A stretch of DNA of 64,000 nucleotides from Rhypophila decipiens (taxonomy: Eukaryota; Ascomycota; Sordariomycetes; Sordariales; Naviculisporaceae). Positions 11,461 through 22,478 of this stretch are shown here, in pieces; positions within the stretch are counted from its first letter, which is position 1; every line of letters starts with the position of its first letter. Both the position numbers and the translations under genes were made by a program. The stretch covers positions 1 to 64,000 of the forward strand of contig MU858173.1 of NCBI GenBank assembly GCA_033297075.1, in the 5' to 3' direction. The notes beneath the pieces were generated by a model. It saw nothing but the letters and a program-made list of their open reading frames with translations. It searched no databases and was not told the DNA's origin.

Positions 11461-11584
11461 GACACCATGTGGAATCGAACTCAAGCCCCGTGAGTCAAAG
11501 GAAACAAGTCCGGGCGCGGTCCAAAGCAAGCCTAATTTACAGCACCGGGAAGTGAGACGGATACCAATTGCACCAAGTGGGCTT
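11461..11584 (-). repeat. degenerate tRNA-like sequence (pol III box remnants)
   Basis: Read on the minus strand, this stretch has TGGTGCAATTGG, one base from the tRNA A box, and about 90 bases later GAGTTCGATTCC, one base from the B box. The T stem, anticodon stem and acceptor stem do not pair properly, so it is not a working tRNA. A T run follows the B box in the reading direction (TTTCTTTTTCC), resembling a pol III terminator. It could be a decayed tRNA or the head of a tRNA-derived SINE. At the other edge an 8-bp stem, 4-base loop hairpin (GCACCAAG/CTTGGTGC) overlaps the A-box side. Confidence 0.35.
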
Positions 11585-12740
11585 GGTGCTGGTGTTGAAA
11601 TTAGATGCCTTTGGATGGCCTTATAAGCTTGCGGTGCTGTCGTCCCAACTTACATTGGTGTGTTCCCAACACATCCGTCTCACAACTTGAATATGAATTG
11701 TGACTACATTGAAAGGACTTTGGGGTTCCATGACAAGAAGCTCGTCTTTCGCTCTTGGATCTCCGTGTTATGCCCGGGAACTCGAAGGTTGCACAACGGC
11801 ACGCGAAGAAAATTGTTATGCTAATATTGAGTCTCTGTCTCCTGAAAAGCACACAACCAGAGGTAAATGGATCCAAGACCTGACGTGCAGCTTGAAACGT
11901 GCACTCAACGGCCGAACTTCGTCGGCGGTTGTGATTCCGGATATCCCCGGTGATAGTGAGCGAAGACGGCGATGATAGGCCGGAGTTACGAGCGGCAAAG
12001 CAAACTTGGTATGCTTGATAGAGAATAGGAGACAGCTCATGTGGCTGCCGGTTCATTGCTGGATTAAGCGCCACGGAGTGGTGATGACTAGTCAACTTGC
12101 AAACAAGCTTTTCAGCCCTACTGGGCTGAATCATTTCACCACCATAACAATGGTATAAGCGTGGCATAATGCAGGAACCAAGGCACCAGGATAAGAAATA
12201 AGGGTATTGGTAAAAATTAGAAAGCGGGTTTAAGGGGTCGTGCGGTCGAATATAAACAAAATACCCAAGGGCGTGTGCAGCGCCTTCCCCGGGCTTGGAG
12301 GTTGAGTCATACCTCAGGTTTTCACCGCTCTTCGACTCTGCTCACACGGGTAATAAACAGCAACTCGTTTTGTGCCGAGACCGTCATTCCCAAGGCCGCG
12401 TAGCCAAGAACACACATTGAACTAAAAATCACTCGCATGCCCATTGCTCAAGGGATCTGAGTGGGTGAAATATATTCGCCGAATACACAAGTACGACTAC
12501 GGCGCCGATCCCCCGTGTGATGTTGCCGATGATTCATCCAGACCTTCTGGAAGAATGCCCTTTTCTGACCACCCCTTACCCTCCAAACTTACTCATCGAC
12601 AATCTCTAGACCCCGAACCCATCATCACTACCCACAACACGTGTTGGCCACGAGCTCCAAGAGGCACAGTTTCGAATCCCCTGGACGAGAGATTGATCAC
12701 AGATGGTCACAAAAAAGTCCAACGACACGACCGATTTGAA
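11585..12740. other. gene-poor stretch
   Basis: No supported gene. A 188-codon minus-strand frame at 11601-12167 lacks domains and shows random-like composition, so it is left out. Confidence 0.5.
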
Positions 12741-12748
12741 TATAAATA
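12741..12748 (+). promoter_or_regulatory. TATA-box-like element
   Basis: TATAAATA about 120 bp upstream of the ATG of the CmcJ/NvfI-like gene, a usual distance in filamentous fungi. Confidence 0.45.
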
Positions 12749-12861
12749 GAGAAATATCTCATTGCTTGAGCGTCTTTGGATCGACCATCATCAGCGCTCT
12801 TGGGCAGACAAGCAAGCGACATAGCACTTCTGACTCTTGACCTATCACCACCATTGCCAAG

Positions 12862-13779
12862 ATGACTCTACCATCGTCACCCACCATGACTCCCACAACC
12901 ACCACAGCAACAGCCTTCTTCTTCAACGGGACAACAGACGGCGGCAGCCCCTCAATAACCTTCGACAAGACCTCCAACCTCCTCCCGCGCATCTCCAAGA
13001 CCATAACAGTCCACGACTTCCGCCATCGCAGTCCGCCAGCTCGCCTCCCAACAACAAAATGCGAACTCGTCCCAGCGCCAACCAACCTCCGTGAAGCCAA
13101 CCTCAAGTCCCCCGACGAAACCCTCAAACAATCCACCATAGACGCTTACTACACCGAATGCGAGGTCCTAGTCCAGTCCCGACTCCCGGGTTGTGTCCGA
13201 GCCCTAGCCTTCCACCACCGACACAGGGAACAAGCCGGGCCGTCAAGCGAGGACGCCCTCCACGGCGTCCAAAGCTTCGCCAACAAGCCGGTTGCTACCT
13301 TCCACGTGGACAACGACTCCTCCACCGCGGAGCGTCACCTCCGTCGCAAGGTCGGCGATTCTCTTGCCGACGAGGAATGGCTCGGCAAGGGTAAGCGCTG
13401 GGGCATCGTCAATGTCTGGCGGCCTGTAGGTGATGTAGCCTATCGTCTACCACTTGCCCTTGCTGTTCAGGACGAAGATACTTTTTCTTCGCCATCTTCA
13501 TCTTCCGAAAAAGTAGAAGAGACGATGGTCAGGATCGAGACGCCGCAGAATTACAAGACGCACTTCATCGGTGTTAGGCCGTTGTCAGAACAAAAGTACA
13601 AGTTCTGGTACGCTAGTAACATGACGCCCGACGAGGCGCTCATTTTTATGGACTACGACTCGGCTACCGGGGAGATCTCGGGGGTTGCCCATGGAGCGGT
13701 CGAGGACCATAATACGCCCGATGATGCGCCGCTTCGGAGGTCGATTGAGGTTAGGGTGTTGGTTTTGTATGAGGATTAG
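12862..13779 (+). CDS. CmcJ/NvfI-like (GA4 desaturase/AsaB family) non-heme iron oxidoreductase
   Basis: Intronless, 305 residues. The family pattern is visible: an N-terminal FDK..NLLPRISKTITVHDFR block, an HVDND segment (H-x-D facial pair) near residue 150, VNVWRPVGDVAYRLPLALAV near 190, then KFWYASNMTPDEALIFMDYD and GVAHGAVEDH with the distal His, and a closing Arg segment (RRSIEVRVLVLYED). Members include AsaB-like and NvfI-like oxygenases and often sit in secondary-metabolite clusters. No polyketide, peptide or terpene synthase lies in this window, so the substrate is unknown. The start has GCCAAG before ATG; a Thr-rich leader of about 20 residues precedes the domain, and ATG at 12889 is an alternative. 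Confidence 0.8.
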   Translation: MTLPSSPTMTPTTTTATAFFFNGTTDGGSPSITFDKTSNLLPRISKTITVHDFRHRSPPARLPTTKCELVPAPTNLREANLKSPDETLKQSTIDAYYTECEVLVQSRLPGCVRALAFHHRHREQAGPSSEDALHGVQSFANKPVATFHVDNDSSTAERHLRRKVGDSLADEEWLGKGKRWGIVNVWRPVGDVAYRLPLALAVQDEDTFSSPSSSSEKVEETMVRIETPQNYKTHFIGVRPLSEQKYKFWYASNMTPDEALIFMDYDSATGEISGVAHGAVEDHNTPDDAPLRRSIEVRVLVLYED

Positions 13780-14806
13780 CGGTTGTTTGTTTTTGTTCTT
13801 GTTCTTTCTGGTTTTTGGTTTATAGCTTTTTGATAAACCAACGGCTTTGGTGTTTCTTTTTTGTTTTTCGGCTTCCCTAAAGCGGATAACCTGGTAGGGG
13901 TTACAGTCAATTGTCATTGCTGTTCTTCTGCTTTCTTCCTTTGGGAGATTTCGGTTTTGCGGGATACAGCCTTTTGTTTTTTTTTGGCTTTCTTCTTGTA
14001 GGATAAGGGAGGACTGTTTGGGCGAGGGATTTGTGGCTTTCTTTGCTCTTTGTGGTCGGTCAAGAAAATGGGTTAGACTGTACCATATCTTGAGGCGTTT
14101 CTGGGACTTGGGAATAGACCGGTGGAATGATGATCTGGATATATTCGGCCATCCTGTTGTTAGGAGATAACTTCCCGTTTCTGTTTGTATTAGATAATAT
14201 TCATCAATCGAGAGAGGTATTAATCCCGCACGAGGCTGTTGTGGATCCCCATGTTCTGGGGACCTGCCATTAACATGTGAAGGTGAGCGGAGACAGACTC
14301 AAGGCGGGCGCATTCGTCGCAATATGTAACAAGTGACATCTTGTCTCAATGCGAATACTGGGGCTCTGATAGGAAAATCGGCATTTATCATGACCGAAAG
14401 CCATGGCCTTGGCAATGCCGTGAAACATGTTGGGGGCCGAGTAGTATGCAGGTCCTCCTGTGGGATCTTTCCTCAAAGTAGAAATGCGGTGATTTCCTGT
14501 CGCAGGTTGTAACGCGCAAGTAGGCAGATTTTGCCTCACTTTGAGCCAGTCTGCCCTGCTTATTGACTTGACAAGAGGGACGCGTGGGCTTTTATGTAAG
14601 CATGCATGATGCAGAGTATATCAGACACCACTTGTGGCACCACCTGATTTCTGATGAGATGCCCAAAGGAGCCAAGAGTTTCCATTCGTGTTGAGACGGG
14701 CCTGAGTTCAGGACCGGCCCATGTTGCCTAGCAAAATAATGAACAAATCCTGAACTCGGCCTCTGCCCTGTGATTTGGATGGTCTTGACAAGGTTGCGCT
14801 CATCTT
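13780..14806. other. intergenic between convergent genes
   Basis: 3' flanks of the oxidoreductase (+) and acetyltransferase (-) genes. T-rich just after the first stop. No gene seen. Confidence 0.5.
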
Positions 14807-15556
14807 TCAGCGGCCTGGCTTGTAGATCATGGCCTCTATAGTGAGCTTCTCCTCTTCGCCCGGGACTTGGATGTAGAACTGCTCGACACAGCGGAAGCCG
14901 AGCCAAGTGTACAGCTCGTAGCCCATGGGACTCGCCATGACAGAGAGGTCTTTGAGATGCTCTCTCCTGACAGTCTCCATCGCCCACCGACACAGCGAAG
15001 TGCCGTGGCCACGACGCTGGAACTCCGGCAAGGTCGCCAGAATCTGCATGTGCATCTGCTCAGGGCCGATGGGTGAAAACACTTTTTTGTATTCCTTGAT
15101 CTGGCCCTTCCAGAAGGCGTCAAAGTGCTCGTGGTTGGCGTCCCTCCGTGTGCTTCCGCCGTTCTCTTCGACGTCGGTCACGGCTATGTGTTGACCGTTA
15201 GAACTGCCACAAGATCTAGTTTAGGCTTGGCACATGTAAAAGGACTTACGATCCTGAGGCACGTAAGTCGGGCCATGTATCCGCTTGTTGGCAAATGAGA
15301 CATCCCACACACCGAAGGCGACAATCTGACTGCCGTCGCCCGGTTCGAGACTGTCCTCGACCACCATGACCAGCCAGTCATCATAAGAGGGGTCGAGAAA
15401 GTACTCAAACAGCATGCGAGTGTACTTCCAATGGTCTTGGGGAAATTCATGCCGCCATGGAAAACGGTAATCCCACTGAGGATCAAGGGGCATGGCCTGG
15501 ATGATGACATTGGTGATGGCGTCCACGTCGGCCGGCAGGCCCAGCCGAGGTGTCAT
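14807..15556 (-). CDS. GNAT-family N-acetyltransferase
   Basis: Two exons on the minus strand: 15556-15250 and 15183-14807, 227 residues. The intron (15249-15184) has a GTAAGT donor, a CTAAC branch point and a CATAG acceptor. A closer-looking GGCAG acceptor at 15204 would break the frame. The GNAT core is in the second exon: MQILATLPEFQRRGHGTSLC contains the acetyl-CoA pyrophosphate loop (Q/R-x-x-G-x-G/A form), followed by LSVMASPMGYELYTWLGFRC, the usual beta5-alpha4 segment with MGYELY and LGF. The N-terminal exon holds WDYRFPWRHEFP and a beta strand of AFGVWDVS type. Fungal members of this group are cytosolic small-molecule acetyltransferases of unknown substrate. Confidence 0.82.
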
Positions 15557-16631
15557 TTCGCATTTGCGAGAGCAGGGCGAGGTTGGCGATGACTATGGTG
15601 AGGGGTGAAGAAGAAAAGGGCGAGGGGCAAAGTCTTGGAAAAGACGAGAAGAGAAAGGCAAGGCGGACAAGAGCGCCCCGGACCACCACGGGGGAGGAAA
15701 CAGCCTTATGACTTTCATGGTGAACGGGTTGGAAGAGAGATGAAGGTGCTTGCTGCTCAAAGAAAAGATTGAGCCTCAAATGTGGCCACTGCCGATGTTT
15801 CGCCATGTGGAAGCCTGGACGTGACACGAAATTGCTCTCAACTGACAGGTCTCGGAAGGTACAAGTGCAGTTCCTGCCGCGGGAGGGTGGGCAGACACAG
15901 CAGCCGATAAAGGAAGGTCCTGTGAAACAAGCGCAATGAAACCAGAAACTTTAAAATGCCAGTTGGAAGCACCTGTCGCAATTGTTATCTGCAGATAAAA
16001 GGAGTGAATTGGGCGGCGCATTTCTTTCCCGGTCAAAGACCTGCCGACAACAACCCACGAGACACCCTCGCCATTTCAGCTCTCCAAAGTTGCACCTCCT
16101 CGGGCGCGCACCGCGAAACGCGCCAACGCCAAATCGATCCTCCAACATGCAATAATTCGCTAAGCTATGCCTCATAGGGAATTGCGGTGTGCGTGATGGA
16201 AACGCGGCGCCTGAAGTGGGAGGCCTCGAATGATTGGGTGTGAGTTCTGCACTGCCCACCGCCTCGAACCTGCTGAGGACCAAACCGATCAAGTCGCTTC
16301 CCGCCAAATCCAGGGGTCCAAAATGCCCTGACCGCGCATGTCTGGTGCCGCCAAGTTCGCAATCGCAACTTGACTGGTGTCTCGTTTCAATCCACCGACA
16401 CTTTGCATCATCTCCCGAACCGTTTGATTGCGAGTTGCGACTCTGACCTTGTTTCCCAAGGTGTGTACTCGACTACTCGTCGTAATCGTATCGGCCCGGA
16501 TAGCAGACAGCGGACAGCAAATAGCGGGTAGCGGCCTGCAAAACATCGTGTCGCGCCATCGAGGGGTTGCTTTGTGATGCTCTAGCACGGCGCGGGGTCT
16601 GTCTCTCCCACTCAGCCGGAATTCCAGATCC
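15557..16631. promoter_or_regulatory. divergent intergenic region
   Basis: About 1.1 kb between the starts of the acetyltransferase (-) and zinc-cluster regulator (+) genes; holds both promoters. Open frames on both strands lack family features. Confidence 0.4.
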
Positions 16632-19291
16632 ATGGATTACCCAGGCCGAAGTCAACATCACGGCGGCACAAGATTTGCTTCGCGCCCCTGCCGCGTCGAC
16701 GGCGGAGGTCTGCTTGGGACTCCCCGGACCGGCCCCCAGATGAGCTCTTTGGACTATCATAACCCTTTCCTGCTGGAATCCTTTCCGGGGCAGCGACCGT
16801 CGCATCCCTCCCCTGGCAGTCTCCATACCACCCTCGAGCGCGCTCACCCGCGTCCGAATCATGCTTCGCCGAACTTTGCGGCGGCCGTGTCCAACGGAGG
16901 AGAAGCCATGATCCCTCCTGCCCATTCCCAGACCACTTCGACGTGGGCTTCTTTCGGGGACCAGAGCCCGAATGGAAGCCATGGTACCCTAGCTGACCCA
17001 AACCATTGGGACCCGACCATCTATCGAGACCCGGTGAACCCTGCCACTGCTGGTCATTTCTTCCATCCTGGACCCCAATGGTCTCATCATATCATCAACG
17101 CTGGCGTTCCACGCGCATCACAATCTCCTAGTCCGTCTGTTGATGGGCTTGTGGAAGCACCCGTCACCTCAGCGCCGCTGACCTCAACCCCGATTTATCC
17201 CTCTCTCTTTGCTCCTACCCCTGTACCGAGTCAACCTGCTTTTGTTCATAACAGTCCCCATCTCGAACAACCTATCCAAGGCGGATACTCTCAGGCTCCC
17301 TCCAACTCTGTTTTCTTGTTCCACTCATCGCCCTCAGTCAATTGGCCTGTCTCTGGTCCGCCATATAGTCAAGTCCTGCCTCCGGCTGTATCGGCACCAG
17401 ATGCCGGTTCGCTACAAGCTCCTGTCTTCAATCCGACCTTCGATGATCGTTCTCCATCTCGACTCTCATCAATCGACGCCAGTGCCATCTCTCCTCCTCC
17501 CCAGTCCCACTACCCGCTCTCCCCAGCATCTGCACTTGGCCGCGATCGCCGTGCTTCAACTGTTTCGACGGATATTACAGTCCCAGATGGCCTGCCGGAA
17601 AGAGGCACTCCCAGCCCCCTTGGACACCGGAAATTGTCAAAGGCTCAACCAGCTGCGGCATTTGAGTTTGTCCTCGTCAAGCCTGAAGAGGAAGCCGGCC
17701 AAAATGGAAGTCGTAAAAGGCCGGCAGAAGACCTCCCGCCTGGTGCTGCCTCTCAGACACTACGGGAGGTGCTGCTGCAGGGAAGCAACGGCGAAGTTCA
17801 AGGGGCTATGACTACATTTGGCCGTCGCGAAAAGAAGCGAGCTACATTTAGTGCCGAGAAGAAGAAGCGGGTCAAGCTCGTTCGGCAGGCAGGTGTCTGT
17901 GATCGATGTAAGAAGGCGAAGAAAGGCGTGAGTACCCGGCCCTTACGTTCTAGTGACTCGGACTGAGACTGACTTGTCGACCAGTGCGACCTGTTTCTGA
18001 AGGAAAGTCCATACGTTCCTTGTGATCTCTGCGGCCACACAGAGTTATACAAGGGCGCACTGAGGATGCCATGCTTCCAGTCTAAGCTTGAAGATCTGCT
18101 ATTTTTCCGTTCTGGTACGTGCCGTCTCCGATGCTACCAGGAAGTTTGTCCTCGCCCGCTCACCTTGCTAACATGTTCCAGGGCCCGCTGAGAACGAACC
18201 CTTGTACACCAAGCGACCGATGATATATAAGCTCGGAGAAATCTCAAAGAACGAGGCCATGATCAAAAGCCTGAAACTGACGCAAAACATTGGAGGCCAC
18301 CATCTCACAGTTTACGCATCCGAATTCGAGCCCGTGAAGGGCGATGTGCTTTCGTACCACTGGCAGGATCCCGAAGGCAACACACATGTGATGGATATGC
18401 CTCACTACTCGTTAACTGCATTCGAGAAGGTTAAGAACCATTTCGTGCACTATATCGAGACGGCGAAGCAGTCCTACCTACGTTCACTCAAGGATGACGG
18501 CGACCTGCCATGGTTGACTGTCGGTGCTTCGGATGCCTATGCCAGAGCTCGTCCAGAGTCTCTCACTCGGCTTGCACTTGATCTCTGGGCTGTTTGTCGA
18601 ATGATTGAGATACCGTGGACCATTTGCGGGGACGAGACGCTCGGGATTGAGCGCGTTACAGATGAACGGAATCCGCACTTCGGCAAGATTCCCATCCCAC
18701 CGGCAATGGACACCCAGCTCGACCAGGTGGTCATCAAGCACGTTCTGACACCTCTCCGTGATAAGCTCATCAACAAGTTCAACGAGCTCATCAAACCACC
18801 CAAGCCTGAAGCATGGTTCGACACATATCTAGCTTCATTTATGTTACTGAACCATATTGAGCACCTAGCCCGACACTCAGTTGAACATGCAAAGCTCCAC
18901 GCTGTTTCTGGGAAATACTCCAACATACCATTCTTGGAAGGCGCCCTCCACTGGGCCAAGATCATCCTGTCGAGATTCCACTTTGTCTGCAACGGGACCG
19001 CACCACTCAAGATGGATTGGAGCACCCCAGAGGCTGCAAAGATAGCCAGACTAAACAAAGCGCAGGTCGATTTCCTCACGACAACACAGAAGATGGTTTC
19101 AGCTAAAGGTTGGTCATCCATTCTCCCCATCTCCCCCGAATCAGTTCATTTCTAATATTGTCGAATTAGGGAATGATATACTTGTCTTGCGGCAGAAACA
19201 CAAGTATGAGGGCCCACTTTACTGGTCACACCAGTTATTTGTCGACGACTGGGACAAATCTCCAGCTCATGTCATAGAGGAAGAGGAATAG
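16632..19291 (+). CDS. zinc-cluster (Zn-Cys type) transcription regulator
   Basis: Four exons: 16632-17927, 17985-18114, 18182-19108 and 19170-19291, 824 residues. Residues 1-400 are low-complexity Ser/Pro/His-rich, as in transactivation regions. A basic block (RREKKRATFSAEKKKRVKLV) leads into the zinc motif CDRCKKAKKGC, cut by an intron just before the third Cys, then CDLC and a last Cys. The spacing is C-x2-C-x6-C-x11-C-x2-C-x13-C, close to the fungal Zn2Cys6 binuclear cluster but with a long last gap. The C-terminal 370 residues are helical with no named domain recognised (YKLGEISKNEAMIKSLKLTQ at its start). Splice sites are good: GTGAGT/CCAG, GTACGT/CCAG after GCTAAC, and GTTGGT/TTAG. ATG at 16740 is an alternative start. 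Expected to act in the nucleus; target genes unknown. Confidence 0.75.
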
Positions 19292-20001
19292 ATGTGCTTC
19301 ACCGGCCCTCCGGACATGAAGATGTATTCAATTGTCAATTTTGTCTGCGATGTGCCATTTCTTATCTTTTAATGGCGGCTGTCTTTTTTCTTTAGCAAGG
19401 AGTCTGGCTAGACTTGGGAAGCTATGGGTATTAATTGTATTTGCTTTGATTTTGTTTTGTTTTCTTTTGCTCTTTCTTGTCTGACACACTAATGCGGCAA
19501 CGCGGTGCTGAGGTGTTTTTTTACGTTGAGATGTTTATCCCGACGCTACAAGGACCGAGCCTCGGGGACAACTGTATTCTGTAAAGTCTTCACAATATCA
19601 TTGATTGGAGCGGTCACAGATGGCAGATGGCAGGGTGGTATCTGGATAGACCTTTCTTTTCCATGTCTTTTGGGACTCGCACATACGCCCTCGTCTGTCA
19701 TGAAAGACTTGTTGATAATGTGACAGACGGGTTAAATATTGATTTCTTCTGGACAAACACAGACACGAATAGAAGACTCGTTTTGATATCAGACTGTCGT
19801 CGTGACGTCTCTTATTGGGGTATGGAAAGTAAAATCCATTAAGTAAATACCAGATTATGTCTCTTTCTATGTTGACCTGGTCACATAATATATCGCACTC
19901 ATATCCAAAAATCTCTCGGATTTGTCTTTTTCCATAAGCCTTCACCAGTTATTCACCCTCTATAGCTTCTGATGATGCAACTCATGTCCTATGCGCCCGC
20001 A
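19292..20001. other. intergenic between convergent genes
   Basis: 3' flanks of the regulator (+) and the cytochrome b561-like gene (-). T-rich with no gene seen. Confidence 0.5.
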
Positions 20002-21123
20002 CTAGTCCTCGCTCCTCCGTGCCCCAGGGGAAGTACTCATCATCGGCTTTTCCACTGGCGGCCCGCTACCCCTCCTGCTCGAAGTCCTCGCGCTGCGGGG
20101 GACACGAGTCCTCCTGGCCCGAACAATTTCCGAGATGATAGCGACGGCCATCCAAAGACCCCACATGACAGCCGCGACGATGATGTACACTCTCTTGCGA
20201 TAATCCGATGCATTGGCAAGGTTGAGACCCAGCCCGCCGTTGATGATGCCCACTGTTACAGCAATTCGGCCGTTGAAGATGTGCAAGTACGACCAGACTT
20301 GTCGCCTCAACAGACGCTTGTACTTCTTGTGGTGGATATACCCCAGCATTGGCTGGATGATGAGGAGGACTAGGATTACGAGGCCGATGATGGGGTGGTA
20401 GCGGGTTGCTTCGTTGGTGAGCTTTTGTACTTGTCTGTCAGTCTGACAGTCACGTCACCTTTACAAAATTCAACCAAGAGAAAAGGGAAAAGAAGAAGAA
20501 AACGAACCAAATTCCCACCGTTCCCAAACGGGATCCTCACAGTCCTCACGAGATATATCCCCAACCCAACAGCAGCGATGTACACGGCCAAACTGACCAT
20601 CTGGAAAATGGCATGCACCCAAAGCGCCAGCTTGCCAGGCAAGACACGCATCAAGATGGATCCGAGGGGGAACAGGCCGATAAAGGCCACCGAGGCGACG
20701 ATGCCGTGTGCGTTGCGGTAGTAAGTTGCCGAGGAAATGTCGAAGCCTGCTCCTCTGTTGTTGCCGTTGCGACCGTTACCGCCGCTGCCAGAGCCAGAGC
20801 CATCGCCGTTGCCGTCGCCGGTTCCTCCGGACCCGGGATTGCCCCACCATCCGTTGTTGTTGCCGGAGCTGCCATCGTCGTCGGTGTCTTGGTCGCCACC
20901 GCCGTTGTAGCCGCCGCCCCCGTTGTAACCTCCTCCGCCTCCATGCCACCCGCGATCGGCGTGGGCTAGAGCTACTAGGACTGTGGATTGTTCATGTTAG
21001 ATGTTGCTTTGTTGTCAATTATTGATGTTAAGTAAAGGTGGACATACCCAAGCACAGTGCAATAGCGAGTCTAACCCGTGCTGAGAGTCGATACCCCATC
21101 ATGAGATCAGATATCCAACCCAT
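20002..21123 (-). CDS. secreted-start Gly-rich cytochrome b561-like membrane protein
   Basis: Three exons on the minus strand: 21123-21048, 20980-20508 and 20421-20002, 322 residues. The first exon and the start of the second form a signal peptide ending LVALAHA. A Gly/Asn/Asp-rich extracellular linker of about 70 residues (GGGGGYNGGGGYNGGG type) follows. The remaining part has about five membrane helices of the cytochrome b561/ferric reductase type. Candidate heme-ligand His residues lie in RNAHGIVASV, LWVHAIFQ, RYHPIIGLV and YLHIFNGRI. A charged cytosolic tail of about 35 residues ends the protein. Fungal relatives often carry a DOMON domain in front; here it is replaced by the Gly-rich linker, so electron transfer across the membrane is inferred only from the b561 part. 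Three in-frame ATGs (residues 1, 8, 9) could start it. Confidence 0.8.
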
Positions 21124-22355
21124 CTTGTAATGATGTGTTGAATTTGAAGCTAGGCACTTCTCTGTCGTCTATATGTTGTGTTCTTATTTCCAGTCCCGCG
21201 ATGAACGGTTTGTGGGAGGGAAGACTTTCTGTAACTTCAACTGCAGTTGGAATGTAGTGTGTGGGGGAAACAGAAAGTGAGACACTGGAATGTGGTGGAT
21301 GGATGGGTATGATGAGAACGGAATATTATGGCAAAAGTCTCCGGACCCGAACCTCTGGGTTGTGTTTGGAGATCTTATTCAGAACCGGTAGGTAGACCTT
21401 GGAAGCATAAGTCTGAGTAATAAAGGTAAAGATGTTTGCCAATGATGCCTAGGTGTAGTATAATAAGAGGCAGGGAGCGCGATATTGGAGACAATATCGG
21501 TACGCGGGTTTCCGTGGGGAGATGCGGCGTTGATGGGGGCGGGCCTGGCAAATGAAGGTTGCCGGTGTGTACCTTGATGAGGACTGTCAGGCCGCCTGAA
21601 TTGTGCCGTCGAGACCCAGCCAATATATAGCCAAGTCCCTACCTGCATCGCCCATCAACTTCGAGTATCTGTCCCACGTTTCGGGTATATCACAGTCCTC
21701 ACAGAGGAGGTAGTCGTCGATCATCTGTCAACACAACTACCGACCATCTTGGCGATTCCTATATTACAACCCATCAAGTACATTTCTTTCGATATTCGGG
21801 CTCGCGAGATAACATACTGCTTAACTCCAGCTCTACACCTGACGAAGCAAGCTGCTCAGCCACGATGACTGTCGCCGAGAAACAGAGAAAAAGGAAAGGT
21901 ACACGTCACACGCGGCATAGAGCACCGAAGAGAGGCACAAGATAGTGATCTCAATGGTCGGGCAGGTCGGTCAGACCAGCCGGTCGGTCTTGGTGAATGT
22001 GCTTGACGTTACAGTTATATGCATAAGCCGGCACTGGAAACAGTGGGCTGGGATCGGCGTGCATGATAGCTTGCATGGTTTCGCTGCCGTGTATTGGGGC
22101 GCTGCTCGAAGTGGTGAAGTTTCACGGGTATAAGACGTCGTCGGAACCGAGGGATGGGCAGCGGGACCCGGTTCTGTTTGGTTGGTTCTCCTCAGGGATG
22201 CTGTCATCACGGGTCTCGCGGTCGGTGTTAAAGAAGCTGCTCCTGAGAGAGACCAACCGTGTTGTGCTCTGGAGGAAAAAAAAGGACAATGACGGAGAGA
22301 ACAAAAGATGATTGATGTCTGCGATCCGGTAACCGGAAAAAGGTAAAAAGAAATC
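21124..22355. other. intergenic, no gene seen
   Basis: Promoter side of the cytochrome b561-like gene up to the Ser tRNA. Only chance open frames. Confidence 0.5.
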
Positions 22356-22478
22356 GTCGCCTGCAGGATTCGAACCTACGCTCCCGAAGGAACTGCCTAA
22401 CATGCTATCCCTAGGAACATTGCTGAACTTTCAAGCGGAAATAGCAGGGCAGCGCGTTAACCACTCCGCCAAAGCGAC
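22356..22478 (-). tRNA. tRNA-Ser (GCT) with intron
   Basis: The minus strand folds as a class II tRNA. The 7-bp acceptor stem is GTCGCTT/AGGCGAC and the A box is TGGCGGAGTGG. The anticodon stem CTGCC pairs with GGCAG around loop CTGCTA...A (anticodon GCT). The long variable arm is TTCCTTCGGGAG, typical of Ser, and the T arm contains GGTTCGAATCC. An intron of about 37 bases sits one base after the anticodon, the standard nuclear position. Confidence 0.92.

Noticed and set aside
11601..12167. 188-codon minus frame in the gene-poor region
   Set aside because: No domain, no splice signals, random-like composition next to repeat remnants.
15184..15249. Alternative GGCAG acceptor at 15204 in the acetyltransferase intron
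   Set aside because: It puts the second exon out of frame; the CATAG acceptor after CTAAC keeps it.
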